DNA from: Caulobacteraceae bacterium
GTDB lineage: Bacteria; Pseudomonadota; Alphaproteobacteria; Caulobacterales; Caulobacteraceae
DNA: 5,552 bases
Direction of reading: 5' to 3'
NCBI GenBank assembly: GCA_013815405.1
Contig: JACDGF010000169.1
Coordinates: forward strand, 1-5,552
Below the pieces are notes generated by a model. The model saw only the letters and a program-made list of their open reading frames with translations, ran no database searches and was not told the DNA's origin. A program made the translations under genes and the position numbers. Below, piece by piece: positions 4,576-5,552 of this stretch (the first letter of the stretch is position 1; each line of letters begins with the position of its first letter).

Positions 4576-5552
4576 ATGAGTCGCGGCCATTTGAGCCTTG
4601 GCCCGACCGTCGCGTTCCGCGCTCCGGGGCGGATCAATATCATTGGCGAACACACCGATTACAATCTTGGCCTAGTGATGCCCGCGGCGATCGATCGTTG
4701 GTGCACCGTCCGGGCTCGGACTAACGGCGCCCGGCGCCTAAGAGTGCGTTCGTCCGCGTTCGCCGGCGCCGTGGATCTGGATCTCGACGCCCTGACCAAC
4801 ACGGGGACCTGGAGCGCCTACGTCGCCGGCGTGGCGTTTGTCCTGGCGCGGGCGGGGGTCGCGCTGGTCGGCGCCGACCTGGAGATCGATAGCGACGTGC
4901 CCGTTGGTGCGGGGATCAGCTCGTCCGCCGCCCTGGAGGTGGCGACCGTCCGCGCTCTGCTTGCGCTAGCCGGCGAGACCGCCGATGGGACCCAGGTCGC
5001 GCACTGGGCGCGCGAGGCGGAGAACGACTTCGTCGGCATTCCGTGCGGGATCATGGACCAGTTCGCCAGCGCCAACGGCGTTGCCGGCGCGGCCATGATG
5101 CTAGACTGCCGCACATTGGAGGCGACGCCCGTGCCTGTGCCAACCAGCGCGAGGTTTCTGGTGGTGAACAGCATGCAGCCGCATGTCCACGCCGGCGGCG
5201 AGTATGCGGCGCGGCGCGCCGATTGCGAGGCGGCCGCCCGCCTCCTGGGAATTCAGACCTTACGCGATCTCGACGAGGCGGACCTGCCGCGCGCTCTACC
5301 CCGCTTGCCCCAGGGGCTGGGCCGGCGCGCGCGCCATGTGGTGACCGAGAACGCCCGTGTCCGCCTCGCCGCCACAGCCATGAGCGCCGGCGACCTACGC
5401 GCCCTGGGCGGTCTCATCAACGCCTCGCACGCCAGCTTGCGCGACGACATGAGGGTCAGCCTTCCGATGATCGACGCCCTGGCCGAGATCGCTCAGGCGA
5501 CTGCCGGCGTCTATGGCGCGCGTGTGATGGGCGGCGGTTTTGGGGGTTGCGT
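4576..5552 (+). CDS. galK: Galactokinase, C-terminus cut by the window edge
   Basis: GHMP-family kinase: ATP + galactose gives galactose-1-phosphate, first committed step of the cytoplasmic Leloir pathway. The 325 complete codons contain all three GHMP motifs. Motif 1 is RAPGRINIIGEHTDYN (residues 15-30), with R19, E25, H26 and D28 for sugar binding and catalysis. Motif 2 is the ATP loop PVGAGISSSAALE (109-121). Motif 3 is GGGFGGC at the end. The catalytic base is D161 in CGIMDQF. E. coli GalK has about 380 residues, so roughly 55-60 are missing. ATG 4576 is 4 bases past the transporter stop, with a modest TGGA upstream. However, the frame is open further back, and ATGs at 4492 and 4495 would add 27-28 residues including SELIRARLDDAMSRG. 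That resembles the helix preceding motif 1 in other galactokinases, so the true start may lie inside the transporter gene. Function very likely; exact start uncertain. Confidence 0.93.
   Translation, partial: MSRGHLSLGPTVAFRAPGRINIIGEHTDYNLGLVMPAAIDRWCTVRARTNGARRLRVRSSAFAGAVDLDLDALTNTGTWSAYVAGVAFVLARAGVALVGADLEIDSDVPVGAGISSSAALEVATVRALLALAGETADGTQVAHWAREAENDFVGIPCGIMDQFASANGVAGAAMMLDCRTLEATPVPVPTSARFLVVNSMQPHVHAGGEYAARRADCEAAARLLGIQTLRDLDEADLPRALPRLPQGLGRRARHVVTENARVRLAATAMSAGDLRALGGLINASHASLRDDMRVSLPMIDALAEIAQATAGVYGARVMGGGFGGC

Overview
The window is GC-rich (about two thirds G+C by eye), with strong G/C preference at third codon positions and occasional GTG/TTG starts. Its gene families (Coq4-type ubiquinone protein, GPH-family sugar transporters, LacI regulator, galactokinase) suggest an alphaproteobacterium, perhaps Caulobacterales or Sphingomonadales. 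That placement is inference from gene content and composition, not a database match.

Layout: two divergent blocks separated by 165 bases at 1464-1628. The left block reads on the minus strand: a Coq4-like gene (741-1463), then a GPH/MelB-type transporter (1-733) running off the left edge. The transporter frame is interrupted by one TAG at 113-115, but homologous sequence continues in the same frame to position 1, so it is a point-mutation pseudogene, a sequencing error or a readthrough case. The right block reads on the plus strand: a LacI-family regulator (1629-2657), a stretch without a long gene (2658-2952), a candidate 33-codon ORF (2953-3054), an intact 12-helix GPH transporter (3051-4571) and galactokinase galK (about 4576 to the right edge, C-terminus missing).

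How they fit: transporter plus galactokinase form a compact unit for uptake of galactose or a galactoside and phosphorylation to galactose-1-phosphate, the entry to the Leloir pathway. The LacI regulator is the obvious candidate controller. A LacI-type palindrome with a central CG (TGACA-GCGT-TGTCA, 1535-1548) lies in the divergent intergenic region. A degenerate copy matching its reverse complement at 11 of 14 positions (2869-2882) lies between candidate -35 and -10 elements upstream of the transporter. The Coq4-like gene is not obviously linked to sugar use.

Most interesting points: (1) the lone amber codon in an otherwise open transporter frame, aligned with a tyrosine in the second transporter; (2) a short ORF with a strong Shine-Dalgarno sequence whose stop overlaps the transporter start as ATGA; (3) the operator-like pair; (4) galK's frame being open well into the transporter gene, leaving its start uncertain. 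I saw no CRISPR array, insertion sequence, tRNA or rRNA.
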